A stretch of 64,000 bases of DNA from Verrucomicrobiota bacterium (GTDB lineage Bacteria; Verrucomicrobiota; Verrucomicrobiia; Limisphaerales; J093): assembly GCA_027493615.1 (NCBI GenBank), contig JAOSKK010000037.1:4514-68513 (forward strand), read 5' to 3'. The translations under genes were made by a program, and so were the position numbers. The notes below the pieces were generated by a model. That model did no database searches. It saw only the letters and a list, made by a program, of their open reading frames with translations, and was not told where the DNA came from. The first letter of the stretch is position 1. Each line of letters opens with the position of its first letter. Shown piece by piece: positions 17,141 through 27,756 of this stretch.

Positions 17141-18258
17141 TCAACGGCCGGAGGACCGGGACCGCGGGCGTTGTCTCGGCTGTCTTACGGCACCACGCCG
17201 CGCCTTGTCAACGTTGGCTCCCGCCCCCGCGAACCGGCCCACGCCATTCCAACACCGTTGCCCCGGTGAAGTTGCGAGGATCGCCGCCGCCGCCGCGCGC
17301 ACCCCGCGGACCAACTCGGGCGGACGCACGACCCGCACCTCGCCGCCCCAGCCCAGCACCCAGCGCTGAATCTCCACCAGGCTCGACAGCTTCAACCGCA
17401 ATTCGACGCCGCCTGACCGCAGTTCGCGCAATCCCTGGGACGGATGCCACCGCTTCTCCCGGATGAAGTCCGCCACCTTCGCGGAAAACCGCAGCACCAC
17501 CTCGAACCGCCCCTCCGCCGAATGCACGCCGAAGCTCCCCGCAACCGTTCGTCCAGCGAAAACCCGGTCGGCCGCTCGAAGCCCCGCCCCGTCAAACGCA
17601 AGCCGCGAATCCGCGCCGGCACAAAGGTCCGGACGTCCTGCCGCAGGTGGTCGAAGGCGAACAGGTACCATTCGCCGTTGACGTTGGCGAGGTGGTACGG
17701 GTCGATAACCCGCGTCTCGGCGGCCGCCCGACCCGGCTTGCGGTAGGTGATCTCGAGCTGGCGCTGCTGGGCGGTGGCGCGCGCGAGTGCATCGAAGACC
17801 TCGAGGTTCAAGAGCGGCTCCGCGCTGGTCCGGAACGAGATCGTCCGGTCCCAATCCGCCAGGTGCAGGGAAAACGTCTCCGGCAACGCGCCCGCTAGCT
17901 TCTCGAGCGCGCTCAGGAGCGGCTTCTCGAAGTTGGTACCCCGGTATTGCTGGACGGCCTTCTCCGCCACCACGAGCGCGAACAGCTCACCCTCGGTGAT
18001 CTTGACCATCGGAAGGTCCCGCACCGGCTGCGTGTAATGATAGCCGTAGCGATGTTCGTCGTACGCGAGCGGCAGGCCAAGCTGATTCCGCATGAACTCG
18101 AGGTCGCGCAGGATCGACTTCCGGCTGACCTCGAGCGCGCGCGCCAGTTGGCTGGCGTTCGGGTAGCCGCCGGCGCTCAGGCGCTGGTGGATCTCCATCA
18201 TCCGCCGGAGGGGCGGACGGGCACGTCGTTCGAGCCCGGGTGGGGAAGGGACGTTCAT
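17141..18258 (-). CDS. WYL-domain transcriptional regulator (frame-broken)
   Basis: DNA-binding regulator with an N-terminal HTH (LRRMMEIHQRLSAGGYPNASQLARALEVSRKSILRDLEFM) and a WYL ligand-binding domain (VIDPYHLANVNGEWYLFAFDHLRQDVRTFVPARI). WYL domains sense nucleic-acid or small ligands and control stress, repair or phage-defence genes. The frame breaks in the C/G run at 17537-17540; adding one base continues to RGSFGVHSAEGRFEVVLRFSAKVADFIREKRWHPSQ, the WCX C-terminal extension. Corrected length is about 372 aa, somewhat long at the end, so the exact stop is uncertain. Start ATG 18258. A palindrome separates it from rho upstream on the same strand. Confidence 0.85.
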
Positions 18259-18308
18259 ACACAACCAGCGATCCGGCCCCGCCCCTCACGGCCCCGCTTC
18301 CGGCGATC

Positions 18309-18379
18309 GCAGGCGCCGACGTAAGGAGGCGAAAGGTACCGCCCCTCGCCCCACAACGCCTCCACACGTCGGCGCCTAC
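18309..18379. repeat. Palindromic element C with paired arms (copy 2)
   Basis: The left arm GCAGGCGCCGACGTAAGGAG and the right arm CGCCTCCACACGTCGGCGCC flank the loop GAAAGGTACCGCCCCTCGCC then CCACAA, aligned with the loop at 16637. TACAGCGTGTCGGGGATTTC follows, and nearly the same sequence follows the fragment at 7295. It lies between rho and the WYL gene. Confidence 0.85.
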
Positions 18380-18400
18380 AGCGTGTCGGGGATTTCCAGA

Positions 18401-19519
18401 CTAGAGGAGTTTGAGCAGGAGCTCGTCGTTGGTCCGGTACTTCTTCAGCGCGGCCTGGAGGGTCTCCATCGCCTCGATCGGATTCAGGTCGACCATCATC
18501 CGGCGCAGCTTGCGCACGGCGTCGATCTGGTGTTTGGGGAAGAGCTTCTCCTCCTTCCGCGTACCGCTCTTGGGGATGTCAATCGACGGGAACAAGCGCC
18601 GATCGGACAGCTTGCGATCCAGCACCAGCTCCATGTTGCCCGTGCCTTTGAACTCCTGGAAAATCAGCTCGTCCATCCGCGACCCCGTGTCGATGAGCGC
18701 GGTCGCGATGATCGTCAGCGAACCGCCCTCCTCGATCTTGCGGGCGGCCGCGAAGATCTTGCGGGGAATCTCGAGGGCCCGAGCGTCCACGCCGCCGGTC
18801 ATGGTGCGTCCCGACCCGCCGTGGACGCTGTTGTAGGCGCGGGCCACGCGGGTGATGGAGTCCAGCAGCACGAACACGTCCTTCTTGGACTCCACCATGC
18901 GCCGGCAGCGCTCGATGATGAAGCGCGACAGCCGGACGTGGGTTTCGAGGTCCTGGTCGTTTGAGGAGGCCACCACCTCGGCGTTCACTGACCGCTGGAA
19001 ATCGGTGACTTCCTCGGGCCGCTCGTCGATCAACAGGACGAGCACATGGACCTCCGGATGATTCGCCGCCACGGCATTCGCCAATTGCTTCAGGATGGTC
19101 GTCTTGCCCGTGCGCGGCGGTGCGACGATCAGGCCGCGGGTCCCCTTCCCGATGGGGGTGACCAGGTCGATGATCCGGGTCTCGATTGCCTCGGGTGAGG
19201 TCTCGAGCCGGAACTTCTCGATCGGATCGATGGTCGTGAGGTTCTCGAACCGCAACGACTTGGTGTAGTCGTGGAACACCATCCCGTTGACCTCGATCAC
19301 CTCGCGCAACTGCGGGCTGCTGCCCCGGTGCGGCGGCTGGAGGCCCCCCTTCACGTGGCAGCCTTCCCGCAGGAAATGCCGCTTGATCGTGTCCGGCGTC
19401 ACGAACACATCGGTCGGCTTGGGATGAAAGTGATTGTCCGGAGTGCGAAGGAATCCGAATCCTTTCTCCGAGATCTCGAGGTAGCCGGCGCCGATCTCCG
19501 GCACCCCGGAACCGCCCAT
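18401..19519 (-). CDS. rho: Transcription termination factor Rho, short form
   Basis: Hexameric RNA-dependent ATPase that terminates transcription. 372 aa from ATG 19519 (MGGSGVPEIG). The cold-shock RNA-binding domain starts at once (GYLEISEKGFGFLRTPDNHF), with LTTIDPIEKFRLETSPE next. Walker A is VAPPRTGKTTILKQLA (about 132-147), Walker B VLVLLIDERPEEVTDFQRSV; the Q/R loops are VFVLLDSITRVARAYN and GGVDARALEIPRKIF. The C-terminal IDAVRKLRRMMVDLNPIEAME closes the family match. It is shorter than the usual Rho of about 420 aa because the N-terminal helical Rho_N domain is missing; upstream DNA does not encode it in any frame. Confidence 0.95.
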   Translation of the reverse strand: MGGSGVPEIGAGYLEISEKGFGFLRTPDNHFHPKPTDVFVTPDTIKRHFLREGCHVKGGLQPPHRGSSPQLREVIEVNGMVFHDYTKSLRFENLTTIDPIEKFRLETSPEAIETRIIDLVTPIGKGTRGLIVAPPRTGKTTILKQLANAVAANHPEVHVLVLLIDERPEEVTDFQRSVNAEVVASSNDQDLETHVRLSRFIIERCRRMVESKKDVFVLLDSITRVARAYNSVHGGSGRTMTGGVDARALEIPRKIFAAARKIEEGGSLTIIATALIDTGSRMDELIFQEFKGTGNMELVLDRKLSDRRLFPSIDIPKSGTRKEEKLFPKHQIDAVRKLRRMMVDLNPIEAMETLQAALKKYRTNDELLLKLL

Positions 19520-19744
19520 GGGTTGTCTTGTCTTCAAGGTGATAGGTGGTCGTCGGCCCGGAACCCCGGCTGCTGAGACGTGGCGAAGCATGAAACCGGG
19601 AGAACTGCCGCCTGAAGAGTGTCATCCACCAACGGACAGGGACGGGCAGTCAGACCTAAGACGCCGCTCATCTAAGCCCACCAACGCCCAAAGGCAACAA
19701 GAATCTTCATTTCAATCTCGGTTTCTGCTGCCCGCCACCGCCGC

Positions 19745-22463
19745 TCACGTCAGGCTGCCCAGCCGGAGGAGCCGCACCCACGGCTCGCGCGCCGCCCGCG
19801 ACCTGGCCAGATCCACCTCGAACTCGGCCACCCAGTCATTGTGGCCTTCCGGATCCACCAGCATCTGCTGAACCCGCCACGTCCGCTGATCCTCCGCCGG
19901 AAACACATAGGTGTGGCGAAGGTTCCGTGCCTCGGGATCGAGACGAAGCTGTTCGTGCCCCGCGAGAAAAGCCTCAAACGCCACGCGCAACTGCTCCGCG
20001 TTCCATCCCTCAGCGGCCGCCCCCGCTTCTTCCACCGTCGCCACCCCGGGCTCCGCGGACGCCCCATCCGGTTTCGGGCCGGCCTCGGCCCCGCCCACCG
20101 GCTCAACCGCAAGGGTCTCGAGCGCCGCCGCATAGTCGCCGATCACCAACCCGCGCAGGAATGTGAAAATCCTCTGCCGAATCGCCGCCGTGAACGCCCG
20201 GGCGTCGCGGGTGATGTCGGCAGCCGCCTCGGCCTCGGCCTCCGCCGCCCCGGGGGCCGCACGTCCGCAGATTCCCGACGCTCAAACGCCGGGTCCCGCA
20301 GCTTCTCCCACTCATCCAGCAGGCTCGAATCGACCTGGCGGATCAGGGTGCGCAGGTACAACTCCATGTCGCGGAGCGTGTCGTTCTTGGCAGTGTCGGG
20401 CACGGTCTGGGTCAATACCTTGAAGACGCTGTTGAGGTGGCGCAGCAGCAGGCCCTCGCTGCGCTGCAAATCGTAATCCCGCACGTAATCGGCGAACGAC
20501 CGGAACGACTCAAACATCTCCCGCGCGATGCTCTTCGGGCGGATGTTCTCCTGCCCCACCCAGGGATGCTTGTCGGCGAAGGCGTTGAAGGTCGAGTAGA
20601 TGAAGTCCCGGTTGGGCTTCGGGTGTTCGAGCTTCTCGAGTTCCTCCATCCGCTGATCGTAATCCAGGCCCTCGAGCTTCATCGCCGCCACGGCCTCCCC
20701 CTTGAGCCGGTCCAACTGCTTGCGCAAGATGATCTCGGGATCCTCGAGGATGGACTCCACCAGCGAGAGCACCACGAGCGCGTAATCGGGCTGCTCCGGG
20801 TCCACCAGCGGAATCGTCTCGAGCAAGTAGAGCGACAGCGTCTGGTCCATCGAGAAGTCATCCTGCAGTTCGACATTCACCCGCAGCTTCCGCCTCGGTC
20901 CCTCTCCCCCGTCGCGCCCCCCTCGGTCCTGGGGACCGCGCCCTTCTGATTGGGGACCGCGCCCGCCTCGGGCGCTGCCAACGGCGCCCCCGGCAGGATC
21001 TCGATAATCTTCCGCTCGACCAACGACCGGAACAACTGCCAGGCCCGCCGGCGATGCGCCGCCTTAGCCTTGTCCGACTCGTGACAATCCCGCAACAACT
21101 GCTGCATGGCGCGGCACCCATCCCCCTCGCGGCTCAGGACATTCAGCAGCATCCCGTGCGAGACCTGGAACCGCGACGTCAACCGTTCGGGCGGCGCGTG
21201 GATGAGCCGGGTGAACGTCTGCCGGTCCCACGCCACGAAGTTGTGTTCGGGCGGGCGCCGCCGCACGAACTTCTTCCCCTTCTCGGCCGCCTTCTTCTCG
21301 AGGGCGAGGTTCTCGATCACGTGTTCGGGGGCCTGGACCACCACCCACCCGCGATCGTCGAACCCTTTCCGGCCGGCCCGACCGCTGATCTGGTGAAAAT
21401 CGCGGGCGCTGAGAATCACGGTTTTCTGCCCATCGAACTTGCAGAGCCGGGTGAACAGCACGGTCCGGATCGGCACGTTGATGCCCACCCCGAGCGTGTC
21501 GGTGCCGCAGATGATCTTGAGCAAGCCCCGCTGGGCCAGTTGTTCGACCAACACCCGGTACTTGGGCAGCAGCCCGGCATGGTGCAGACCGATCCCCTGC
21601 TTCAGCCACGTCCGGATGTTCGGGCCATAGGGACTGCTGAACCGGAACGTCTCGACCGCCCGGGCCAGGGCCTGCTTCTCGTCCCGCGTGCAGACGTTGA
21701 GGCTGGTGAAATCCTGCGCGCTCTGGGCCGCCTCCAGTTGCGTGAAGTGCACGACATAGACCGGCGCCTTGCCCTCGCTCACCAACCGCTCCAGCGTCTG
21801 GGCCAGGCTCATCTCGGAGTACGCGTACTCGAGCGGCACCGGCCGGGTCTCCGACTTCACCGCGACCGTCGTCCGCCCGGTCAGCCGGGTCAGCGACTCC
21901 TCGAAGAAAGTCGTGTCGCCCAGCGTTGCCGACATCAGGAGGAAGCGCGCCTGGGGCAGGGTCAACAGCGGCACCTGCCACGCCACGCCGCGGTCGCGAT
22001 CGGCATACCAGTGGAACTCGTCCATCACGACATCGTCCACGTCGGCGTCCGGCCCCTCGCGCAGCGCCAGGTTGGCGAGGATCTCCGCCGTACAGCAGAG
22101 GATGGGAGCGTCGCGGTTCACTGTGGCATCGCCGGTGGAAAGCCCGACGTTGTCCGGCCCGAACTCGCGGCACAGCGCCAGCCACTTCTCGTTCACCAGC
22201 GCCTTGATGGGACACGTGTAGACCGACCGCCGGCCGCGCGCGAGCGACGCGAAATGGAGGGCGGCGGCGACGAGCGATTTCCCGGAACCGGTCGGGGTGT
22301 TCAGGATGACGTTGCGACCCTCGTAGAGTTCGAGCACCGCCTCCTCCTGGGCCGGGTACAGCGTGAGGTGCCGATCGGCCACATAGTCGAGAAACCGCCC
22401 CAGCAGATGATCGCTGCGGCAATCGCCGTCGCGCGGCAGGAGATCGTAAAGTGTTGTGGCCAC
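19745..22463 (-). CDS. Ski2-like DEAD/DEAH-box helicase with C-terminal DUF3516 region (two frame breaks)
   Basis: Superfamily 2 RNA/DNA helicase of about 905 aa after repair. Frame 1 (to 20877): [17 protein letters not shown] (Walker A), [15 protein letters not shown] (DEFH box), [17 protein letters not shown] (motif III), and [20 protein letters not shown] (motif VI). Frame 2 (from about 20900) continues [29 protein letters not shown] with a long helical domain; GTG 20880 is therefore an internal Val, not a start. Frame 3 (after the C/G run at 20248-20256) continues to the stop at 19745 ([16 protein letters not shown] ... [14 protein letters not shown]). This order is that of Mtr4/Ski2-like proteins with a DUF3516-type C-terminus. 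RNA processing or decay is the likely role. Confidence 0.85.
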
Positions 22464-22522
22464 CGGGCGGGGACGTTACCGGCCACGGCCGGCGGCGAGA
22501 AGGAGGAACGTCAGTCCGCCCC

Positions 22523-23949
22523 TCAACCCACCACCTGGCACTCGATCCCGACCAGCGCGGCGAGCTTCTGCAGCGTGGGGGCGACATGCCCCGGGCCGAT
22601 GGCGCAATGGTGTGCCGGCCCGGCCTGCGACCAGGCGTTCACGAAGGCCTTCGCCCCCAGCGCGAACCGGTAGCGGCTGTTCGTGTTGCCAATGTGCAGG
22701 ATGGGACCCGGCACCGCTTCCCCTTCGGCCACCAGCAGCTTGAGCCGGCCCTGCCGGTTCTGCACCACCGACAGCAGCGTCACCGGCCCGTGTTTGACCC
22801 GCATCTCGATGGACAGCCCCACCCCGGGCTTGCCGTGGTACACCGGCAGCGGCACAAGCTTCACCCGTCCCTCGGCAATCGCCATGTGACCCGGCCCGTC
22901 GTGACCGAGCAACACCACGTCCTCGTTGAAGTCCAGGGCGTAGAACTCGGAGAAGGACCCGCCCGTGCCCAGCGCATCCATGATCTTCATCGCCTGGGCG
23001 TTTTGATCTCGCATTCGCCGGCCACGGGCACGCCGCGCGCCGTCAGGAGGGAATTCCCGGCAATGACGGACGTGACGATGTTCTCATACTCGTTGCCCGG
23101 CTGACCTTCGTAGTAATAGGCCATCGCGCCCAGTTGATGCGCCGCCACCAACCGGTCCAGCGCGCAGGAGGTCTGGGCGGCGCGCCGCAGCTCCGCCGCG
23201 CTGCACTCGGGCGAGACATCGAACTGGCGCCGGAATTCCTCGAGCTTGGCCTCGATCTGGGCCTCCGTGGTCTCCTCGCGATACCGCCGCAGCTCGCCAC
23301 ATCTCGAGCAGCTCGAAATGCGTGCCAAACACCGCGGCGTGCTGGGTCATGTCGCTGTAGACATCCAGCATCCCGCAGTAATAGTGGCCGAGCACACCGA
23401 GCCGGTTCTGCCGCATCACAGCCGCCACCCGGGCGGCCTCGACCCACGCGCGGATCTCCTGCCACGCTTCCGGGTCATCCAGGGTGCCCGTCACCAGGTG
23501 ATAGTCCAGCCCGGCGCGGTTGAAAACGCAGGCAATCTCCGGCGCCGCACACGCCTGGCAATGCGCCAGCCATTCGCCGGTCATCACGCCGCGATCCCCA
23601 GCTTGTTGAAGGCGTCGTAGTCAATCGCAGCCACCGGCTGGAGATTGAGGACCACCACCGGCACACGGGCCTGCTGGACAACCGGCAGGACCGTCGAGCT
23701 GAGGGCGTAGGTGGAGACGTAAAGCAGCAGCAGCTCGACGCCCTCCCGGCGGAACATCTCGGCCGCCACCCGGGCTTGCGTGGGCGAATCCACCAAGCCC
23801 GCATCCACAACCGTCGCGCCCAGCGCCGCCAGCCGCTCGCGAATCCCTTGCTGATAGCCCTCGAGCCGGCGCTTCAAGCCGGGGAACTGGGGCCAGTACG
23901 TGTCGAGGCCAATGCCAAACAAGCCGAGGCGAAGAGGCGGTGTGTTCAT
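22523..23949 (-). CDS. L-arabinose/L-fucose isomerase family protein (three frame breaks)
   Basis: About 475 aa. The family interconverts aldoses and ketoses (arabinose/ribulose, fucose/fuculose) using a divalent metal. Order: [74 protein letters not shown] after a slip at the C run 23596-23599; [40 protein letters not shown] after a slip near 23300; then [20 protein letters not shown] and [16 protein letters not shown] after a slip at T4 23001-23004 (AAAA read instead of AAAAA). The metal-binding Glu/His positions (EYENI, GHDGPGH) are kept. Start ATG 23949. It fits sugar catabolism fed by the arabinan/rhamnan enzymes elsewhere in the window. Confidence 0.85.
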
Positions 23950-23968
23950 GGGGTCGAAGGCCAACGGG

Positions 23969-25036
23969 CTACTTCTCTGCCACCGGGCGACGCCCTTGTT
24001 CCGCGAGGAGCTTCTGCAACTCGGCCGTCAACTTCGACTGGCTGGCGCCTTCGATGGTCTTCTCCGCGATCTCCTGGAGCTTCAGGTAAGCCGCGTCGAT
24101 CTGCTTGCTGAGCCGCGCGTTCTGGTCCGCCAGCTCCTTGGTCCCCTTCTCGAGGGCCTCGTTGCGCGTCAGCAGGACGTTCCGTTCCCCCTCGAACTGC
24201 TTCAGCAACAAACCCTCGCGGTTCTTCGCTTCGAGCTGGAGCCTTTCGGTGGCCGCCTGGACCGCCTTGGCCACCGCCGCTTCGAGTTCCTGGGGGAAGG
24301 CCGCGGCGCGCGCTCGGAGCGTCGCCAGCTCCGTTTCTCGCTCGACCAGCACCCGCTCGCGCTCGGCGAAGTCCTTCTCGGCGGTCTCCTTCTTGAGCTT
24401 GAGCTCCTTCTCGAGCGTGGCCTTCTCGTCGGCGAGCTTGTCACGCACCGCCTGCTGATCCCGCTTGAACGCGTAGTCGAATTGCTCCCTCTCGCGGTCG
24501 CGCGCCTTCTTCTCGGCGGCATCCCGCTCGCGGAGCTCGGCCTCATGTGCCTTCCGTTCCTTGTCCCACTCGATCCGGGTGTTCTGGATCTCGGCGGCGA
24601 GTTCCTCGCGGTCCTTGGTCATCTCGGTCTCGAACTCGGCCCGCTTCTGGTTCTGACTCTCGATCAGCGCGGCCAGGGTCGCGGCGGTCTTCTCGATTCC
24701 GTAGAGCTCCTGCAGCTCTCGCTCCTTGGCCTCGACGGCCTGCTGGAGGCTCTTGAAGCGGGCGGCCTCGCCGGCCAGTTTCTCGGAAAGCTCCGCCAAC
24801 ATCCGCCCGATGTCGGACTTGAGGCTGCCGATCTCGCGGTCAATGCCCTCCGGGGCCAGGGCGCCGGCGGTCTTGAGCGCCTCCTCGGCCTTCCTCTCCT
24901 GGAGCTGGCGCTCCGGGTTCAGCTCGGCCGCGCGCTTCTCCGCCAACTCCCTGGTGAGGGTCTGGTAGGTGTCGAGCAGCTCCTGTTTGGTGCTCTTGTC
25001 GGAGCGCTTCCGGGTGGACGTCGGTTTCTCGGCCAT
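23969..25036 (-). CDS. Long coiled-coil protein, 355 aa
   Basis: An intact frame whose sequence is almost wholly charged heptads (Glu/Lys/Arg/Ala/Leu), for example LAAEIQNTRIEWDKERKAHE and AEKDFAERERVLVERETELA. No signal peptide, membrane segment or enzymatic motif is seen; the N-terminus is KRSDKSTKQELLDTYQTLTR. It resembles uncharacterised cytoplasmic filament-like or scaffold proteins found in Verrucomicrobiota. It ends 20 bp before the isomerase start on the same strand, so the two may share a transcript, though a functional link is only a guess. Confidence 0.7.
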   Translation of the reverse strand: MAEKPTSTRKRSDKSTKQELLDTYQTLTRELAEKRAAELNPERQLQERKAEEALKTAGALAPEGIDREIGSLKSDIGRMLAELSEKLAGEAARFKSLQQAVEAKERELQELYGIEKTAATLAALIESQNQKRAEFETEMTKDREELAAEIQNTRIEWDKERKAHEAELRERDAAEKKARDREREQFDYAFKRDQQAVRDKLADEKATLEKELKLKKETAEKDFAERERVLVERETELATLRARAAAFPQELEAAVAKAVQAATERLQLEAKNREGLLLKQFEGERNVLLTRNEALEKGTKELADQNARLSKQIDAAYLKLQEIAEKTIEGASQSKLTAELQKLLAEQGRRPVAEK

Positions 25037-25157
25037 AGGGCGAGGGAAGTTCGAATCGTTGTTTCGTGCCTGTTGGACCGGCGGAGGTTGCCAGCGACGC
25101 GGCCGGAAGAAAAGGACGGATCGAAACGCCGAAACCTCCCAGGGGTCAGCCCTTAAT

Positions 25158-25718
25158 TTAATACTTAACGAACCCGGGGCGCCTCGGGCTTCCTCTCGAC
25201 ACCCCGCCGGGAATGTCTCCCTGCCAGGTTCGCGGCCGGGCCGCCCGAATGTTAAATGTTGAGATCTGACCCCAAACGCGCCATCTCCCAGTCACCGTGT
25301 TCACCACGCGCACGGTCAGCGACATCGTCCCGTGCGGCGCGGCTTCCGCGCGAACATTGGGATCGGAGCCCACGCGCACTTCGAGGTCGGCTTCCTCCGG
25401 TACGTCAGCGCGGGCTTGAGTCAGCGCCAAGTCCTGAGCCTCCGCCGGGGCTTCCGCGGGTTTGCGCGCCGGGGCGTCCGTCAGACGGACCCAGCCAAGC
25501 ATCACCGCCGTCAGGCCCGCAAAACCCGCCCGCCTCCGCGTGGGGCGGAACCGTGCAATCCGCCGGATGCGCACCTGCATTTGGTTCGGATCCTCGAGAA
25601 TGCCCACCAGGCCCGGGGTCGCTGCCGGACGGGCCACATCCTCCAGGAGTTTGATGATCGTCTGACCGTACGCGCGTTGCGCATTGCTCTTCAGCAGCCA
25701 CTGGCCCGCCGTCGGCAA
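25158..25718 (-). pseudogene. Gutted BlaR1/MecR1-like M56 protein (C-terminal remnant)
   Basis: NAQRAYGQTIIKLLEDVARP, LVGILEDPNQMQVRIRRIARF and LTAVMLGWVRLTDA are the end of a BlaR1-type M56 metalloprotease (post-protease helix, RRI box, last transmembrane helix). Everything before it is gone: no N-terminal membrane helices and no HExxH zinc site. The remnant follows directly on the blaI stop, so an internal deletion of some 250 codons has fused the ends. The 3' part runs into a CGAATGTTAAATGTT repeat (25247-25275). Non-functional as an anti-repressor. Confidence 0.7.
25246..25275. repeat. Dispersed repeat F (copy 1)
   Basis: CGAATGTTAAATGTTGAGAT followed by CTGACCCC. It matches, in reverse complement, GGGGTCGCATCTTAACATTT at 45811-45840, and in part CAATGTTTGACCCC at 56496. 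It is AT-rich compared with its surroundings. Confidence 0.55.
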
Positions 25719-25724
25719 CGAGTC

Positions 25725-26116
25725 TCAGAAGCTCGTGAACGTCCCTCCTCCCCATCCAGAATCCGCTTCAGTTCCTCGATCTCCCGACGCGACGGCCGCC
25801 ATTGCCGGACGAAATGCGCGAGCATCGGGCGCAGCGAACCGCCGAAGACGCGGTCGAGGAAAGACTCGGTGGCCGCCGTGGCGCATTGCTCCTCCGTCAA
25901 CCGCGGTCCGTAGGCGTAACGCCTCCCCCTGCGGTTCATAGTCGAGCACCCCGTGCGCACCAGGCGCGCCAGGAAGGTGCGGATCGTCTTGGGATGGCAG
26001 AACGGGTCCTGCCGCGTGAGGTGCGCGATGGTCTCGGCGGCGGTGATCGGGTGCCGTCCCCACACCACCCGCATGACTTCCCATTCGGTCTCACTGAGGT
26101 GCGGTACGGATTCCAT
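25725..26116 (-). CDS. BlaI/MecI/CopY family transcriptional repressor
   Basis: A winged-helix repressor of about 130 aa. ATG 26116: LSETEWEVMRVVWGRHPITAAETIAHL, then HPKTIRTFLARLV (recognition helix), YAYGPRLTEEQCATAATESFLDRVFGGSLRPMLAHFV and REIEELKRILDGEE, all characteristic. Between them the raw frame reads RTGCSTMNRRGRRY; moving one G from the run at 25925-25929 to the run at 25949-25952 gives the expected RTGVLDYEPQGRRY, a compensating indel pair. A third single-base slip near the end gives GEEGTFTSF and a TGA at 25725. Its anti-repressor partner is a remnant, so it may repress permanently or use another signal. Confidence 0.88.
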
Positions 26117-26204
26117 ATGCCGGTTTGCCTACAACTGTCAGCACGGGACTGACTACACCCGAATCCCGCTCGACCGCCCGCCCCGCCCCGGGCACCGTCC
26201 GCGC

Positions 26205-27756
26205 GTGAAGACTCGGTGGTTTGTGCGCGGCGACGTGGACGGCTTCTTCGGGCTGTTCCTGGACAACCTGCTGCAGTTGATGGTCATCGCCGTCCTGTGC
26301 CGCACGGTCTGCGGTTTCCCCGCCGAACTCATTCACGGCCGTATCCTGCCCGGCGCCGCATTATCGGTCCTGGTCGGGAACCTTTTTCTACGCGTGGCAG
26401 GCGCGCCGACTCGCCCGCCAGACCGGCCGCGATGACGTGACCGCCCTCCCCTACGGCATCAACACCCCCACGGTGCTGGCGTACATCTTCCTCATCATGG
26501 GCCCGGTCTTCCAGGAGACCGGCGACGCCACACGCGCCTGGCAGGCGGGGCTGTTCGCGTGCCTGGTCAGCGGGGTGGTGGAAGTGGCGGGCGCATTCGT
26601 CGGTGACTGGCTCCGACGCCACACGCCTCGCGCCGCCCTCCTCAGCGCGCTGGCCGGCATCGCCATCACGTTCATCGCGATGGGCTTTGTCTTCCAGGTG
26701 TTCGCGACACCGGCGGTGGCGTTCCTGCCGATGGTGCTGATCCTGGTGACCTACGCCGCGCGCCTCCATTTGCCCCTTGGCCTGCCGGGCGGCCTGGTGG
26801 CGGTGGTCCTTGGCACCGGGCTGGGCTGGGGATTCCGCTGGTTGGGCTGGCCGTGGTTCCAACCGCTCGAGGAGGTGTACCAGGCCCAATTCCACCTGCC
26901 CCGACCGGTTCTCGGGGACCTCCTGGCGATCCTCACCTCGCCCCTCGGGTGGCAGTACCTGGCCGTCATTCTGCCCATGAGCCTGTTCACGGTGATCGGG
27001 TCCCTGCAGAACCTCACCAGCGCCGAGGCGGCCGGCGACCGGTTCGAGACGCGCCCATCGCTGCTCGCCAACGGGCTCGGCAGTCTGGTCGCGGCGGGCT
27101 TTGGCAGCGCGTTTCCCACGACGCTCTACATCGGGCACCCGGGCTGGAAAGCCATGGGGGCAAGATCGGGCTACTCCATTCTGAACGGCGTGATCATCAC
27201 CGCGCTGTGCCTGGTGGGCGGCGTGACCCTGGTGCTGAAGGTGGTGCCGATGGAAGCCGCGCTGGGGATTCTGTTGTGGATCGGGCTGGTGATGACCGCC
27301 CAGGCCTTCCAAGAAACGCCCAAACCGCATGCCCTCGCGGTGGCGCTGGGCCTGATCCCCGCCCTGGCGGCCTGGGCGCTGGTCCTGGTCGAGACGACCG
27401 CGCGCAAGGCCGGCTCCAGCCTCTTCGCGGTCGCGCCCTCATTCGGCGCGGACCTGTATCTACACGGCCTGATCGCGTTGAGCCAGGGTTTCATCCTGAC
27501 GGCGATGATCCTGGCGGCAATGCTTGCGCACGTCCTGGACCGGAGGTTTCTCGAGGCGGGTCTCTGGTCGGTGGCCGGCGCGCTGCTCTCCGCGATGGGG
27601 CTCATCCATGCGTATGATCTCACGGCCCGCGGCGTGGAGAACCGCTTTGGCTGGTGCGCCGCTCCGCAATTCGTGATCGGCTACGGCCTCGCTGCGGCCC
27701 TGCTGATCGCGCTGCACTACCGCCGCGGCGCAGGACCGGCGCCGTCAGACCGTTGA
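26205..27756 (+). CDS. NCS2-family (xanthine/uracil-type) permease (frame-broken)
   Basis: A polytopic inner-membrane transporter of about 516 aa with some 12 hydrophobic segments. From GTG 26205: VKTRWFVRGDVDGFFGLFLDNLLQLMVIAVL, ILPGAALSVLVGNLFYAWQ, ALPYGINTPTVLAYIFLIMG, LPMSLFTVIGSLQNLTSAEAAGD, and GFGSAFPTTLYIGHPGWKAMGARSGYS. The frame breaks at the T run 26383-26387; removing one T restores a continuous protein. The TVIGSLQNL and FPTTLYIGHPGWK segments correspond to the substrate-binding TM8/TM10 region of NCS2. Substrate unknown: nucleobase-like, or another small organic anion as in the AzgA-like branch. It is divergent from blaI. Confidence 0.85.

Noticed and set aside
20143-20880. Independent gene starting at GTG 20880 that overlaps the helicase stop.
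   Set aside because: The sequence upstream in that frame ([14 protein letters not shown]) continues the helicase family's C-terminal region, so the GTG is an internal valine after a frame slip.
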